NCBI GenBank assembly: GCA_021778895.1
Contig: JAJYBR010000005.1
Location: forward strand, 62,001 to 126,000
DNA from: Actinomycetes bacterium
Lineage (GTDB): Bacteria > Actinomycetota > Acidimicrobiia > Acidimicrobiales > RAAP-2
Reading direction: 5' to 3'
Length of the DNA stretch: 64,000 bases
The notes under the pieces were generated by a model. The model did not search any database, had not been told where the DNA came from, and saw only the letters and a program-made list of their open reading frames with translations. A program made the translations under genes and the position numbers. Every line of letters starts with the position of its first letter. The stretch's first letter is position 1. Shown piece by piece: positions 43,148 to 53,855 of this stretch.

Positions 43148-45487
43148 GTGACCAGAAGACTGACCCTCGCCGCGGTCGCGGCCCTGGGGATGGGCGTGCT
43201 GGTGGCGCCCGTGAGCGCACGGGCCAGCGAGCCGCGCGTGGCCGTCGCCCAGGCGGTCCCCCTGCCGCGCGGCGCCCAGCTGGTGAGCGGCTCGCTGCGC
43301 ACGTCGTTCGACGTGGTGCTCGCCCAGCCCCGCGCGGCCGCGCTGCGCACGTTCCTGCGCGAGGTGAGCGACCCGTCCTCGCCCCAGTACCACCACTTCC
43401 TCACCACGGCCCAGTTCGCCGCGCGCTTCGGCGCGCCGGCCGCCGAGGTGGCCGCGGTGCGCCACTACTTCTCGTCCTACGGCGTCCACGTCGGCGCGCT
43501 CAGCCGGGGACACCTCGTCCTCCACCTGCGCGCCGACACCAGCGTCATCGCCCGCGCCTTCGCCACCTCGGTCGCGACCGTCCGCGTTGGCGCGCACCGC
43601 GCCGCCCAGTTCAGCGCGACGGCCACGCTGCCTCGCGCCATCGCCCACGACGTCGCCGCGGTCGATGGGCTGTCGACGGTTCGCACGCCCCACGCCCTGG
43701 GCCTGGCCCACAGCGCCACGGCGCACGCCACCTCCGCGAGCACCTGTGCGGCGGCGACCGGTGGGTCGTCGGCCACCGGCTCGACACCCAACGCCCTGGG
43801 CGGCTACAGCCTGCAGCAGCAAGGGGCGCTCTACGGTCTCCAGTCGGCCTGGGCCCAGGGGAACGTCGGCACCGGCCAGACGATCGCCGTCTACGAGCTG
43901 GGCACCTACAACCCGAGCAACGTGGCCACGTACTTGTCGTGCTACGGCCTGAGCGACCAGGTGCACAGCGTCCCGGTCGACGGCGGCGGCCCCAGCTCGT
44001 TCTCCGACGAGGCGACCCTCGACGTCGAAGAGGCCGCGGGCCTGGCGCCCGGAGCCACGGTCGACGTCTACACGGGCCCCAACAACTCGACGGGGCCCCT
44101 GGACATCTACCAAGCCATCGCCGACGCCAACACGGCCAGCGTCGTGACGACGTCGTGGGGCACGTGTGAGGCGGACCCGTCGGGCGACCCGGCCGCCGAG
44201 CAGGCCGTCTTCGAGCAGATGGCCGCGCAGGGCCAGACGGTCATCGCGGCCGCGGGCGACAGCGGGTCCTCGGACTGCGCGGGCATCACCACCAACGCGC
44301 CCGCCGTCGACGACCCGGCGTCCCAGCCCTTCGTCACCGGTGTCGGCGGCCTGACGGTGTCCAGCATCAGCCCGCTCGTCCAGTCGGTGTGGAACGACGG
44401 CACGGGCAGCGGTGGCGGAGCCGGAGGCGGCGGCATCTCGGCACTGTGGTCACGCCCGAGCTGGCAAGTGGCCCCCGGGATCGCCGCCAACGAGACCCGC
44501 CGGCTCGTGCCCGACCTGTCGGTGATGGCGGACCCGAGCACCGGATTCATCCAGTACTTCACGGGCAGCGGCGGCACCAACTGCGGCACGAACTGCGGCG
44601 GCGGGTGGTCGAGCATCGGCGGCACCTCCATCGGGTCGCCACTGGTCGCGTCCCTCGTCGCGGTCGGTGCCCAGGCCTGCGGCGTGCCGCGCCTCGGCTT
44701 CATCAACCCGACCCTGTACGCCATGGCGACGACGGGGTTCATCGACGTGACCACCGGGTCCAACGACCTCTACGGCGTCGGGGTCTACAGCGCCGGTCCG
44801 GGCTACGACATGGCCTCGGGCCTCGGGAGCCCCAATCCGGCGACCTTCCTCGCCGGCCTGTGCCCGCCCCCCTTTGACCCCAGCGCGAGCACCGTCACCG
44901 TCGAGCCCCACGCCGTCGCGGCCAGCGAGCCGGTGACGGTCGCCGTGCACCTGGTGCGCAAGGACGGCTCACCCGAGTCCAACGCCACCGTGGAGTTCAC
45001 GGCCCGCGCGAGCCAGGGCCTCGTGGTCTTCGACGCCACGCGCTCGAGTGCGACGGGGACCGGCCGGGCGAGCTTCTCGGCCACCACCAACGCGGCGGGT
45101 CGTGCCTCGGTCAGCGTCCTCAGCACGATTCCCGGTCCGCTGGCGATCACCGTCACGTACCAGTCGACAGTCGTGGCCACCAAGACGGTCGACGTCGGCG
45201 CGGCCGACACCCGCACGTTCACGGCGCTCGCGCGTCCGCGCATCGTCCACGCTGCGAAGATCGCCGGCGGCGCCGTGCTGTCGGTGCGGTGGCCCAGCAA
45301 CACGCGCGGCGCGCGGCTGCAGTACTCGCTCGACGGCGGGCGCACGTGGATCACCTCACCAACCCGGGGTGCCCGCCTGGAGCTGCGCCGACTACGGCCG
45401 GGCGTCACCTACGCCGTAATCGTGCGTTACCAGGTGGCGAGCCAGATCAGCTCTCGCTCGCCGGTGCTGCGCATCCGCATCCCCTGA
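43148..45487 (+). CDS. Secreted S53 (sedolisin/kumamolisin) acid serine-carboxyl peptidase
   Basis: A 779-residue exported protease active at low pH by family. Order: signal peptide (TRRLTLAAVAALGMGVLVAP, cleavage near SARAS; the TRR pair could be Tat); pro-domain (about 35-180, with DPSSPQYHHFLTTAQFAARF); catalytic domain (about 215-580). Catalytic Glu and Asp sit in DEATLDVEEAAG, the oxyanion Asp in VIAAAGDSGSSDC and the Ser in SSIGGTSIGSPLVASLVA. A C-terminal tail carries an Ig-like segment (TVTVEPHAVAASEPVTVAV) and a fibronectin-III-like one ending VIVRYQV. It scavenges protein outside the cell. The next gene also encodes an exported protein. Confidence 0.94.
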   Translation: MTRRLTLAAVAALGMGVLVAPVSARASEPRVAVAQAVPLPRGAQLVSGSLRTSFDVVLAQPRAAALRTFLREVSDPSSPQYHHFLTTAQFAARFGAPAAEVAAVRHYFSSYGVHVGALSRGHLVLHLRADTSVIARAFATSVATVRVGAHRAAQFSATATLPRAIAHDVAAVDGLSTVRTPHALGLAHSATAHATSASTCAAATGGSSATGSTPNALGGYSLQQQGALYGLQSAWAQGNVGTGQTIAVYELGTYNPSNVATYLSCYGLSDQVHSVPVDGGGPSSFSDEATLDVEEAAGLAPGATVDVYTGPNNSTGPLDIYQAIADANTASVVTTSWGTCEADPSGDPAAEQAVFEQMAAQGQTVIAAAGDSGSSDCAGITTNAPAVDDPASQPFVTGVGGLTVSSISPLVQSVWNDGTGSGGGAGGGGISALWSRPSWQVAPGIAANETRRLVPDLSVMADPSTGFIQYFTGSGGTNCGTNCGGGWSSIGGTSIGSPLVASLVAVGAQACGVPRLGFINPTLYAMATTGFIDVTTGSNDLYGVGVYSAGPGYDMASGLGSPNPATFLAGLCPPPFDPSASTVTVEPHAVAASEPVTVAVHLVRKDGSPESNATVEFTARASQGLVVFDATRSSATGTGRASFSATTNAAGRASVSVLSTIPGPLAITVTYQSTVVATKTVDVGAADTRTFTALARPRIVHAAKIAGGAVLSVRWPSNTRGARLQYSLDGGRTWITSPTRGARLELRRLRPGVTYAVIVRYQVASQISSRSPVLRIRIP

Positions 45488-45538
45488 CCCGTCCGGAGGG
45501 ACGCGGGGGCGATCTCGTAGACTCGAGACATTCGTTCT

Positions 45539-47806
45539 TTGCTCGCCGTGCCCCGACTTCGCGGCCGACGACCAGCGATGCTCCGGGTGATCCTGGGAGC
45601 GTCTCTGGCGGTGGTTGGCGTGCTCACCACGATCACGCCGTCGCACGCCACGTCCCCCGCGCCCACAACCGCGCCGTCGAGCCTGCCCCTCTTCGCCTTC
45701 TCGGCCACGGGGACGGGAGCGCTTCCCTGGAACGCGACCGCTCTGACGAGCCAGATCAACAACTCGAAGATGCTCGGCACCCCGCACGCGGCCAGCAACG
45801 GCAGCGTGGGCGCTCTGGCCTACCGCACCAAGGCGAACCAGATCGCGGTGATGACGCAGAGCGCCACGGGTGCCAGCTCGTGGCAGATCCTCACCTCCCA
45901 CATCCACGCCCCCGCGCCGGCGGGTGACCCCGTGCCCTTCTTCGACCCGGCCGGCAACGTCGACGTCGCCTACGTCGACGCCACGGGCCGGCTTGTCCTG
46001 CTCACACCCAACGATCCGGTGAGCGCGCTGTGGCTGCACACCCACGGGGACGTGGCCTGGCGGCCCGAGGTCTCCACCGATCTCACCGACCTGACCGGTG
46101 TCACGGTGATGGGCGAGCCCAACGTGTTGGTCAACGGGTCCACGCTCCTGATCACCGCGCGAACGAATCTCAAGATGGTCGAGCTCTTCTCGCTCACCTG
46201 GGACGCCGGCCAGCCGATCCCCTACCTCACGGCACCCGCAGCGAACCTCACGCACCTCACCCGCGGCGCCCGCGCGTCGAGCGACCCCGTGATCGTGACC
46301 GACACGCCGATCCCGGCCGTGGCGGCCATCGGGATGAACGGCGACCTGGCGCTCTTCACGACGAGTCCGGCCGTGCCGGGGGCGTGGATCGCCGAGGACC
46401 TGACGACCGCGACCGGCGGGTCACGCCTGGTGGGCGCGATCACCGCGGGCGCGTCCTCGCTCAGCGCCTACGTGGCCGGGCTGAACCGCCAGGGTGACGC
46501 CGAGATCTTCAGCGCTCCCGTGACCAGCCTCAACCAGCCACCGATCCCGGTGCCCACGACCACGACCACGACCACGACCGTGCCACCCACCACCACGACG
46601 ACGACGACGGCCACCACGACGACGCTCCCGGGCACGACGACGATCCCCGGCACGACGACGACCACGGTTCCCGGATCGACGACCACGACCGTGCCGCCCA
46701 CCACCACGACGACGGTGCCCAATCCCACGCTGAGTGCGCCCTGGTCGATGTATGACGTCATGTCGGCGACGCCGTCGGCACCACCGATGTCGGGGAACCT
46801 CTACCTCGACATCACGCCCACCCAGATCACGCTGGCGGGCGCCGCGGCGAACTGGGGCGACCTCTTCGCGCTCACCAGTTCCAGCGGCTACGCGCCCTGG
46901 AGCGCGACCGACGTCTCGGTGACCGCGGGGAGCCTGGCGCGCACGGTGGCCCCGAGCGTCACGGGCACCCAGGTCGGGTCCACGCTCACGCTCTACGCCG
47001 CCGGCGAAGGCACCCCCTCGCCCCAGGGCGTCGGCGTGTACGCCATCCCGAGCGCCCAGTGGACCCAGGCGGTCCTCGACGGCTGGCCGATCCTGAGTGA
47101 GACCGGCGGGCTCGGGACCACCTCGACTCCCTGGGTCGGGTGGGTCCACGCCACGAGCGTGACGGCGTCGCCCGACTACCTCATGGGCCAGAGCATCTAC
47201 AACGGCCACCGGCGCGTGACCTGGCTGTCGTTCTGGACCGTCTCGGGTCCCCTGAGCGGGGAGACCCTGGCGCCAGCGACGTACTACTCCCACGGATTCA
47301 CGGCCGGGGCCTGGGTCGCCACGCAGATCGACCAGTACCGCGCCCAAGGGCTCGGCCTCAAGCCCGACTGGGTGATCCTGGACCCGGAGGGCTACCCCGA
47401 CGCCCACTCCGGCCTCGACGCCCCCGGCGGCTCGTCCAACGCCACGGTCGCCCGCTACGCCTCGTACTGGGCCGCCATGACCCAGGGCTGGGCCGCGGGC
47501 ATCGCCTCGGTCGACCCGACCCTCAAGGCGGGCATCTACGCCTCGCAGTACGAGTACCGCACCTACCAGCTGGCCAACTCGACCCTGCCGGCCTTCGTGG
47601 CCGTGGCCTTCGCCGGCGGCGGACCGCTGCCCGTCTACGGCAACAACGCGAACAACATCCGCGGGTTCATCGCCTTCAGCGCCTCGTGCTCGCCCACCGC
47701 GACGCTCCAGTCCGAGGAGTCGACACTCCTCAACCCGCCCTGGGGCGGCCAGTTCAACACGCTCCAGTTCAACGCGGGCGTCTACTGCGCACCCGCACCG
47801 CTCTAG
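45539..47806 (+). CDS. Exported Thr/Pro-linker protein with a glycoside-hydrolase-like C-terminal domain
   Basis: 755 residues. An N-terminal signal (LRVILGASLAVVGVLTTITP, cleavage near SHATS) leads a beta-rich domain of FG-GAP-like repeats (about 45-335). A Thr/Pro linker spans 339-396 and a second beta-rich part 400-510. The last 230 residues look like a TIM-barrel (DWVILDPEGYPDAHSG with a D-x-E, then LKAGIYASQYEYRTY), similar to GH25/DUF1906-type cell-wall hydrolases. That assignment is tentative. The start is uncertain: TTG 45539, GTG 45548 and ATG 45578 are in frame, and TAGACT (45518-45523) is upstream. Confidence 0.75.
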   Translation: MLAVPRLRGRRPAMLRVILGASLAVVGVLTTITPSHATSPAPTTAPSSLPLFAFSATGTGALPWNATALTSQINNSKMLGTPHAASNGSVGALAYRTKANQIAVMTQSATGASSWQILTSHIHAPAPAGDPVPFFDPAGNVDVAYVDATGRLVLLTPNDPVSALWLHTHGDVAWRPEVSTDLTDLTGVTVMGEPNVLVNGSTLLITARTNLKMVELFSLTWDAGQPIPYLTAPAANLTHLTRGARASSDPVIVTDTPIPAVAAIGMNGDLALFTTSPAVPGAWIAEDLTTATGGSRLVGAITAGASSLSAYVAGLNRQGDAEIFSAPVTSLNQPPIPVPTTTTTTTTVPPTTTTTTTATTTTLPGTTTIPGTTTTTVPGSTTTTVPPTTTTTVPNPTLSAPWSMYDVMSATPSAPPMSGNLYLDITPTQITLAGAAANWGDLFALTSSSGYAPWSATDVSVTAGSLARTVAPSVTGTQVGSTLTLYAAGEGTPSPQGVGVYAIPSAQWTQAVLDGWPILSETGGLGTTSTPWVGWVHATSVTASPDYLMGQSIYNGHRRVTWLSFWTVSGPLSGETLAPATYYSHGFTAGAWVATQIDQYRAQGLGLKPDWVILDPEGYPDAHSGLDAPGGSSNATVARYASYWAAMTQGWAAGIASVDPTLKAGIYASQYEYRTYQLANSTLPAFVAVAFAGGGPLPVYGNNANNIRGFIAFSASCSPTATLQSEESTLLNPPWGGQFNTLQFNAGVYCAPAPL
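46553..46726 (+). repeat. Low-complexity ACC/ACG repeat coding the Thr/Pro linker
   Basis: Degenerate threonine codons (ACG/ACC) with interspersed Pro, Val and Gly make a mucin-like linker of about 58 residues, probably O-glycosylated and extended. Such arrays are slippage-prone and may vary in length between strains. Confidence 0.9.
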
Positions 47807-47809
47807 GAT
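47804..47809 (+). promoter_or_regulatory. -10 box (TAGGAT) of the small coiled-coil gene, sharing the upstream stop codon
   Basis: TAGGAT begins with the TAG stop of the linker-protein gene. The GTG follows after 6 bases (GCGCCC) with no ribosome site. Confidence 0.5.
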
Positions 47810-47815
47810 GCGCCC

Positions 47816-48034
47816 GTGAGTCAGGACAGCTCCGCCAGCATCCGCGAGCGCCTACGTGCTCTGGCCCAGCCCCTGGTGGACACCGTGGACCAGCGGCTGA
47901 AGGGGCAGCTCGACGAACGCGTGGATCGGCGTGTCGACGCCGCCGTGAGCGACCGACTGACGGTCATTGAGCGCGCCGTCGCCGATCTGGACCGAGCGGT
48001 TCGCGAGCTCCAGGAGCGCCTGGACCAGCGCTAG
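47816..48034 (+). CDS. Small coiled-coil protein, 72 residues
   Basis: A highly charged helical protein: the second half (RVDRRVDAAVSDRLTVIERA and on to RELQERLDQR) shows heptad-spaced Leu/Val/Ile and alternating Asp/Glu/Arg, so a parallel coiled coil is likely. No signal, no membrane segment, no recognised family. The GTG with a -10 box 6 bases upstream and the codon pattern support it as a real gene. Its last four bases overlap the end of a 33-residue membrane protein on the other strand. Confidence 0.7.
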   Translation: MSQDSSASIRERLRALAQPLVDTVDQRLKGQLDERVDRRVDAAVSDRLTVIERAVADLDRAVRELQERLDQR

Positions 48035-48132
48035 CGGCGGCGGGCCCGGTCGTGCCCGATGGCCCAGCGCACCGCCAGCACGCCGACCGCGGCGAGGGCG
48101 ACGAGGAACAGGCCGAAGACCACGACGAACAC
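48031..48132 (-). CDS. Small single-pass membrane protein, 33 residues
   Basis: The minus strand reads, from GTG 48132, one hydrophobic helix (FVVVFGLFLVALAAVGVLAV) followed by a basic tail (RWAIGHDRARRR) and a TAG stop. TAACGT (48144-48139) sits exactly 6 bases before the GTG, the same spacing as other leaderless genes here. By the positive-inside rule the Arg-rich tail is cytoplasmic. There is no known family. The reading is supported by promoter geometry and amphipathic order, not by homology. Confidence 0.55.
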   Translation of the reverse strand: MFVVVFGLFLVALAAVGVLAVRWAIGHDRARRR

Positions 48133-48179
48133 GGCGACACGTTAGGCACTGTCACAGTCGCCCACAACAGTGGGTCACC

Positions 48180-48953
48180 GTGAGCACCCTGGTTGACGAG
48201 CCCGCCGCCCCGACGAGCACCCGTTCGCCGCGCGCCGACGCCGAGCTCGTGGCGGCCCTGCGGGCCGAGCTGGTCGACCGCGTGGGCCGGCTGGTCATCT
48301 CGCACCCCCGCCCCGAGGGCACGCTCGCCGTCGCGCTCGCCGCTGGCGTCGGGGTGCGCGGCGTCGTGCCCATCGATACCGCACCGCTCGCCCGCCTGCG
48401 CGGGACCCTCATCGCACGGCTGATCCCGGTCGTCCTGGCCGGCGTCGGGCTCGCCGACCCCTTCGCCCAGGCCGTGAGCGCCTGGCGCGTGACGGGTCCC
48501 GCGCCCGCGCTGCTCGCCCACCTGCGAGCACTCGACGCCGAGGAGCGCGCCCGCCTGCACGCGGACGTCGCCGGCCACGCGCGCACGCTCGCCCGGTCGC
48601 TGGCCGAGCTGGCGGTCCCCGAGATCGCGCGCGTCGCCCAGCGCTGCGTGATCCCGGTCGTCTCCACGCCGGTCGTGCTCACCGACGCCCTCGACCTCGT
48701 GTGGTCCACCCCGGCGGGTCCCCACCTGCTCGACGTGACCACCTCACCCCTGGGCCACGAGGCTGCGGCCCTCCGGGCGCTGCACGCGTTCGCGTGGACC
48801 CTGCGCACCGGACGCGTGCCGCGCACCAGCGCCAGTGTTTCGACCGCCACGGGCGAGCACGTGACCGACGAGGTGAGCGCCGCCACGCTCGCGGGGGCTC
48901 TCGATCTGGTCGTCGCGCAGGTCACCGCCCAGCTCGCGGGAGACGAGACGTGA
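48180..48953 (+). CDS. Protein of unknown function with PD-(D/E)XK-like traces (first of a pair)
   Basis: 257 residues, Ala/Leu-rich, soluble. The C-terminal 95 residues resemble the RecB/Cas4-like nuclease core: LTDALDLVW, then HLLDVTTSPLGHEAA in place of the usual D-x-K motif, then ALHAFAWTLRTGRVPRTSAS and ATGEH, as in the helix and strand after the active site. The catalytic Lys is missing, so if the fold is right the protein is probably inactive. The GTG at 48180 is taken as the first start after the divergent small gene. The stop overlaps the next gene (GTGA). Confidence 0.65.
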   Translation: MSTLVDEPAAPTSTRSPRADAELVAALRAELVDRVGRLVISHPRPEGTLAVALAAGVGVRGVVPIDTAPLARLRGTLIARLIPVVLAGVGLADPFAQAVSAWRVTGPAPALLAHLRALDAEERARLHADVAGHARTLARSLAELAVPEIARVAQRCVIPVVSTPVVLTDALDLVWSTPAGPHLLDVTTSPLGHEAAALRALHAFAWTLRTGRVPRTSASVSTATGEHVTDEVSAATLAGALDLVVAQVTAQLAGDET

Positions 48954-49729
48954 GCGTCGACCTCGCCTACCTCGAGCCCGGGGTGGTCGCGTCACTCCTG
49001 ACCCTCGACACCGAGCCCGAACTCTTGCCCCCCACGCTCCCGGCTGCCCTGGCCCGCCGCCTGGGGGGACCCGAGGCCGGCCGCCGCCAGACCCTCGGCG
49101 CCTGGAGCGTCGAGCGGCGCGGGGCGCCGGCCACCCCGTTCGCGTGGAGCACGGCGACGGCTCGTCGGGCCCTCGGTCGCAGCGCCCTGCGTCGGCTGGT
49201 CCGCGGCGACGACGGCACGCTCGGCGAGGCCCTGGCCCACGTGCTCGAGCACCGTCTCGACCGTGCCGCATCGGGCTACGCGGGCGCCGGGTCCCTCGGC
49301 GCGTGGCTGGCGGGCCTGGACACGTCCGGCCGCGTCACCGTCCTGGGTGCCGCGCGGGCGTGGGCCGTCTCGATGCTCGAGCTGACGCGCGGGATGGCGA
49401 CGTGGTCGGTTCCCGAGTCTGACGCCTACTACGCCGTCGAGCGCTCGCGGGTCACCCTGCGCGGGCGGCGCGACGTCGTCGCGGCGCGATCGCTCGTCTG
49501 CGTGCGCGCGGGCCGCCCGAGCGCCACGGCCGGGGCGGGGCTCCGCGTCGACCTGCTGGTGGCCGGTCTGACGCACCCCACCGGCGAGCTGCCGGCCCAG
49601 ATCGTGGGCGTCTGGCCGGACGCCGGGCTGGCCCTCAGCCTGCGCGCCAGCGTGGCCGACGCGCGCCGCGGCGCGCGCTACGTGCTGGCTGCCGCAGCCG
49701 CCGCGGGGGTCGTCGCGGCCGTCGCCTGA
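48950..49729 (+). CDS. Protein of unknown function, translationally coupled partner of the preceding gene
   Basis: 259 residues. I do not recognise a family. The C-terminal half shows an arrangement like its partner: YYAVERSRVTLRGRRDVVAA (Asp about 175), SLVCVRAGRPSATAGA where a nuclease would have D-x-K-T-G-x-P, a helix (LRVDLLVAGLTHPTG) and a strand (AQIVGVWPDAG). This suggests two degenerate nuclease-fold paralogues acting as a heterodimer. A Trp-rich middle (WAVSMLELTRGMATWSVPES) may pack against the other chain. The GTG start overlaps the previous stop. typA follows 35 bases later with its own promoter box. Confidence 0.65.
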   Translation: MSVDLAYLEPGVVASLLTLDTEPELLPPTLPAALARRLGGPEAGRRQTLGAWSVERRGAPATPFAWSTATARRALGRSALRRLVRGDDGTLGEALAHVLEHRLDRAASGYAGAGSLGAWLAGLDTSGRVTVLGAARAWAVSMLELTRGMATWSVPESDAYYAVERSRVTLRGRRDVVAARSLVCVRAGRPSATAGAGLRVDLLVAGLTHPTGELPAQIVGVWPDAGLALSLRASVADARRGARYVLAAAAAAGVVAAVA

Positions 49730-49749
49730 CCGTCTGCGCCGTGGGCCAC

Positions 49750-49755
49750 TAGCGT
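49750..49755 (+). promoter_or_regulatory. -10 box (TAGCGT) of typA
   Basis: TAGCGT is 9 bases before the ATG at 49765. CTGACC lies 18 bases further upstream as a -35. No ribosome site is visible. Confidence 0.5.
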
Positions 49756-49764
49756 AGATGGGTC

Positions 49765-51594
<1,830 letters not shown>

Positions 51595-51604
51595 TCTCGT
51601 CGCC

Positions 51605-51689
51605 GGAGGGATGACAGAGCGGACGAATGTACCGGTCTTGAAAACCGGCGTGGGCTTGCCCACCGTGGGTTCGAATCCCACTCCCTCCG
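51605..51689 (+). tRNA. tRNA-Ser (anticodon TGA)
   Basis: Acceptor arms GGAGGGA and TCCCTCC pair fully. The anticodon stem ACCGG/CCGG(C) holds the loop TCTTGAAAA with TGA. The variable arm is GTGGGC-TTGCCCAC, and the T-arm is GTGGG-TTCGAAT-CCCAC. No CCA is encoded after the discriminator G, unlike the other tRNA-Ser in the window. Confidence 0.95.
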
Positions 51690-51767
51690 CTGGCTGTCCG
51701 GGCCCTGGGGACCACTCGTCTCCCTTGCGAGCCGCCATCTCTCGGCACAGGGCTCTTCGGGATCCCT

Positions 51768-53855
51768 CTAGAGAGGCGGCTGATAGCTATCTCCTGGTGG
51801 CAGCGGTGAACCTGATGCTTGGACGGCACGTCCGTTCCAGTGGTACGTCCAGGGCATGAGTGGTCCGTTGGGACAGCAAAATCCCGCGAAGTGGGACGTC
51901 CAGGTATCCCACGCAACCCGAATGTTCTGGGGACCCGCCGCAGTCACGTTCGCATACTTGGCGTCCGGAGGAACGAGAACGGGTCCAAGTGGACGATATT
52001 TGCTCGATCCCGCCTGTCCCACCGCGGTGGTGTTGAAGAAGAAGACCAGGGCTTGGTAGCCATCCCCCGTCACGGTGACAGCGATCGCAATGAAGAGTCC
52101 GTGGCTGCCCGCTGACGTGACAACACCGGACATCGGACAGCCCGTCTGGCTAAAAGCCGTGCAACTCCCGTACGCGGCATTGACGACAGCCTCGTCATGG
52201 GCGAGGTCCGGCGAACCGAAGGCGCTGCTCAGGAGTTCCGCGATTCCACTGGAGGTGATGCCTGCGCCAAAGAGCTGTTCGAGCTGGGGGCCGAGGGACC
52301 CCAATGACGGACGGTTGCTGCGCAACGCGTGATCCATGCTGCTTTGGGCGGCGCTTCCCTCGGCGTTCATCTGGACGAGGTAGGGCTCCAGGTCACCGAA
52401 GCCACCCAAGATCCCCGAGGCAACGTGGGATTCCACGATGACGAGGTTGGTAACGTCAGCAGAGAAGGCGGGCATATTCATCGTGATCGTGCTCGCGTCA
52501 TCGACCAACCCGGCACTGGTGATAGCCGAAACCGTCGTGGCACCCAGGAGTGTCGTCGTAGCCGCCGCGCCCAGGTAGGTGCCGGCTGTCCCCCCGGCCA
52601 GCGCCACGGTGTCTGCCGCGAGGTAGAACGCTCTTTGGGTCCCCGACAGGTCCGTCCGCGTGAGATCGGCGACGGTCTTGACCGCCATGGCCGACGCCGA
52701 GCACACCATGAGGGCCACGGGGACCACTCCGCCAACCCCGGTGCTCGCCACCGCAAGGGTGATGAGTGCGCCGATGGCGCAGGTGTCTGCCACTGCACCC
52801 GCAAGAGCCGAGACGGTCGGTGCAGCCTGCACCCAGGCCGGGGCAGCAGCGGAGAGACCCTGGCCGACCGGGGACAGGGTGATGGCCCTGGCCGCGTTCG
52901 CCAGATCCTGGTGGAGCGCGCCCACCGCGTGCTGGCCGCCGGCCACCACGGCGGCGACCCCCGTGAGCAAGGACTGAGACGCCGGGGCACTGGTCGGCGA
53001 GCCGGCATCTCGCAGAGCCCTCACGTCGCTCGCTGCTCTCGCCACGTCGCTCCGCAGGGTGGCCGCGATCCCCGAGAGATTGGGGAACCCGACCAGCACC
53101 GCACGCGCTGGCGTGGCGGAAGCGGCCAGGAGCAACGGGGATGCCTGCCCGGTCCACGGCACCGAGGTGACCCGCGATCGCACGGGCGCACCGGCCTGCA
53201 TCGACGCCACCGCGCTCGTCATCGCTGAGATCAGCCTGCGGCTCTCGGGAGAGCCGAGAGCTTGGTGCACTGCGGCCCGCGCACCCGGGTCGGTCATGAT
53301 CTCGCGAGCAGCGGTGAGGTCGGCCTGCGAAACGGGGCCGAGTTGGTAGTCCGCTTGGTCGAGGAGGACCTGGGTGTATCCCAGAAGCACCGAGAGCTCG
53401 GCGGGGGTGGGAGGTTTCGGGAGTCCCCGGATTCGTGTCGCGAGCAGTGCCGCCTCGCCGTGCTCGGCTCGCGCGATCGCGGGGAACCGGGCCAAGGCGA
53501 GCCGGGCAGCATGACTCCAAGCACGTACCCCAGCACTCCCCGGAAGCTGAGCGGTGCGACCCGCCGACGCCGCCGGGTGGCTGCCGACCAGACCGCCGGC
53601 GACGAGGACCGGGACTGTCACCAGCGTCAGGACGACAGAGGAGATCCTTGGCATCTTGCGGGCCCGCACCCGGGCACGGGAGACGCCTCCCCGCCGGTCA
53701 CCCTCCGAGCGTGGGAAACCGGAGGCTGCGCTGCTGCTCGCCCGGAGAGCAGGAACCCTGCTCGACCAGCGCGGCGCTGCGCAGGAACCGCAGTATCTCG
53801 ACTCGGCGGATACCGGCGCGCCACACGCAGAACAGTCGATCACGAGCCCCCTCAC
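51768..53855 (-). CDS. Zinc-ribbon, single-pass or exported protein of unknown function with atypical composition
   Basis: 695 residues, unrecognised. The N-terminus is a zinc ribbon (CSACGAPVSAESRYCGSC, two CxxC pairs), then a basic stretch and a membrane helix (ISSVVLTLVTVPVLVAGGLV, about residues 71-90). After it comes a large Ala/Thr/Ser-rich domain, with a hydrophobic middle (TCAIGALITLAVASTGVG, GTYLGAAATTTLLGATTVSA) and a C-terminal Cys/Trp-rich part (FAGFCCPNGPLMPWTYHWNG). The ribbon would stay in the cytoplasm, with the rest outside. GC content is visibly lower than in the neighbours. GTG 53855 or the GTG at 53843 may be the true start. It lies 78 bases from tRNA-Ser. Confidence 0.7.
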   Translation of the reverse strand: MRGLVIDCSACGAPVSAESRYCGSCAAPRWSSRVPALRASSSAASGFPRSEGDRRGGVSRARVRARKMPRISSVVLTLVTVPVLVAGGLVGSHPAASAGRTAQLPGSAGVRAWSHAARLALARFPAIARAEHGEAALLATRIRGLPKPPTPAELSVLLGYTQVLLDQADYQLGPVSQADLTAAREIMTDPGARAAVHQALGSPESRRLISAMTSAVASMQAGAPVRSRVTSVPWTGQASPLLLAASATPARAVLVGFPNLSGIAATLRSDVARAASDVRALRDAGSPTSAPASQSLLTGVAAVVAGGQHAVGALHQDLANAARAITLSPVGQGLSAAAPAWVQAAPTVSALAGAVADTCAIGALITLAVASTGVGGVVPVALMVCSASAMAVKTVADLTRTDLSGTQRAFYLAADTVALAGGTAGTYLGAAATTTLLGATTVSAITSAGLVDDASTITMNMPAFSADVTNLVIVESHVASGILGGFGDLEPYLVQMNAEGSAAQSSMDHALRSNRPSLGSLGPQLEQLFGAGITSSGIAELLSSAFGSPDLAHDEAVVNAAYGSCTAFSQTGCPMSGVVTSAGSHGLFIAIAVTVTGDGYQALVFFFNTTAVGQAGSSKYRPLGPVLVPPDAKYANVTAAGPQNIRVAWDTWTSHFAGFCCPNGPLMPWTYHWNGRAVQASGSPLPPGDSYQPPL

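Noticed and set aside
46553..46726. Repetitive ACC/ACG tract considered as a CRISPR-like or satellite array
   Set aside because: Units have no fixed length or spacers and encode an in-frame Thr/Pro linker within a gene.
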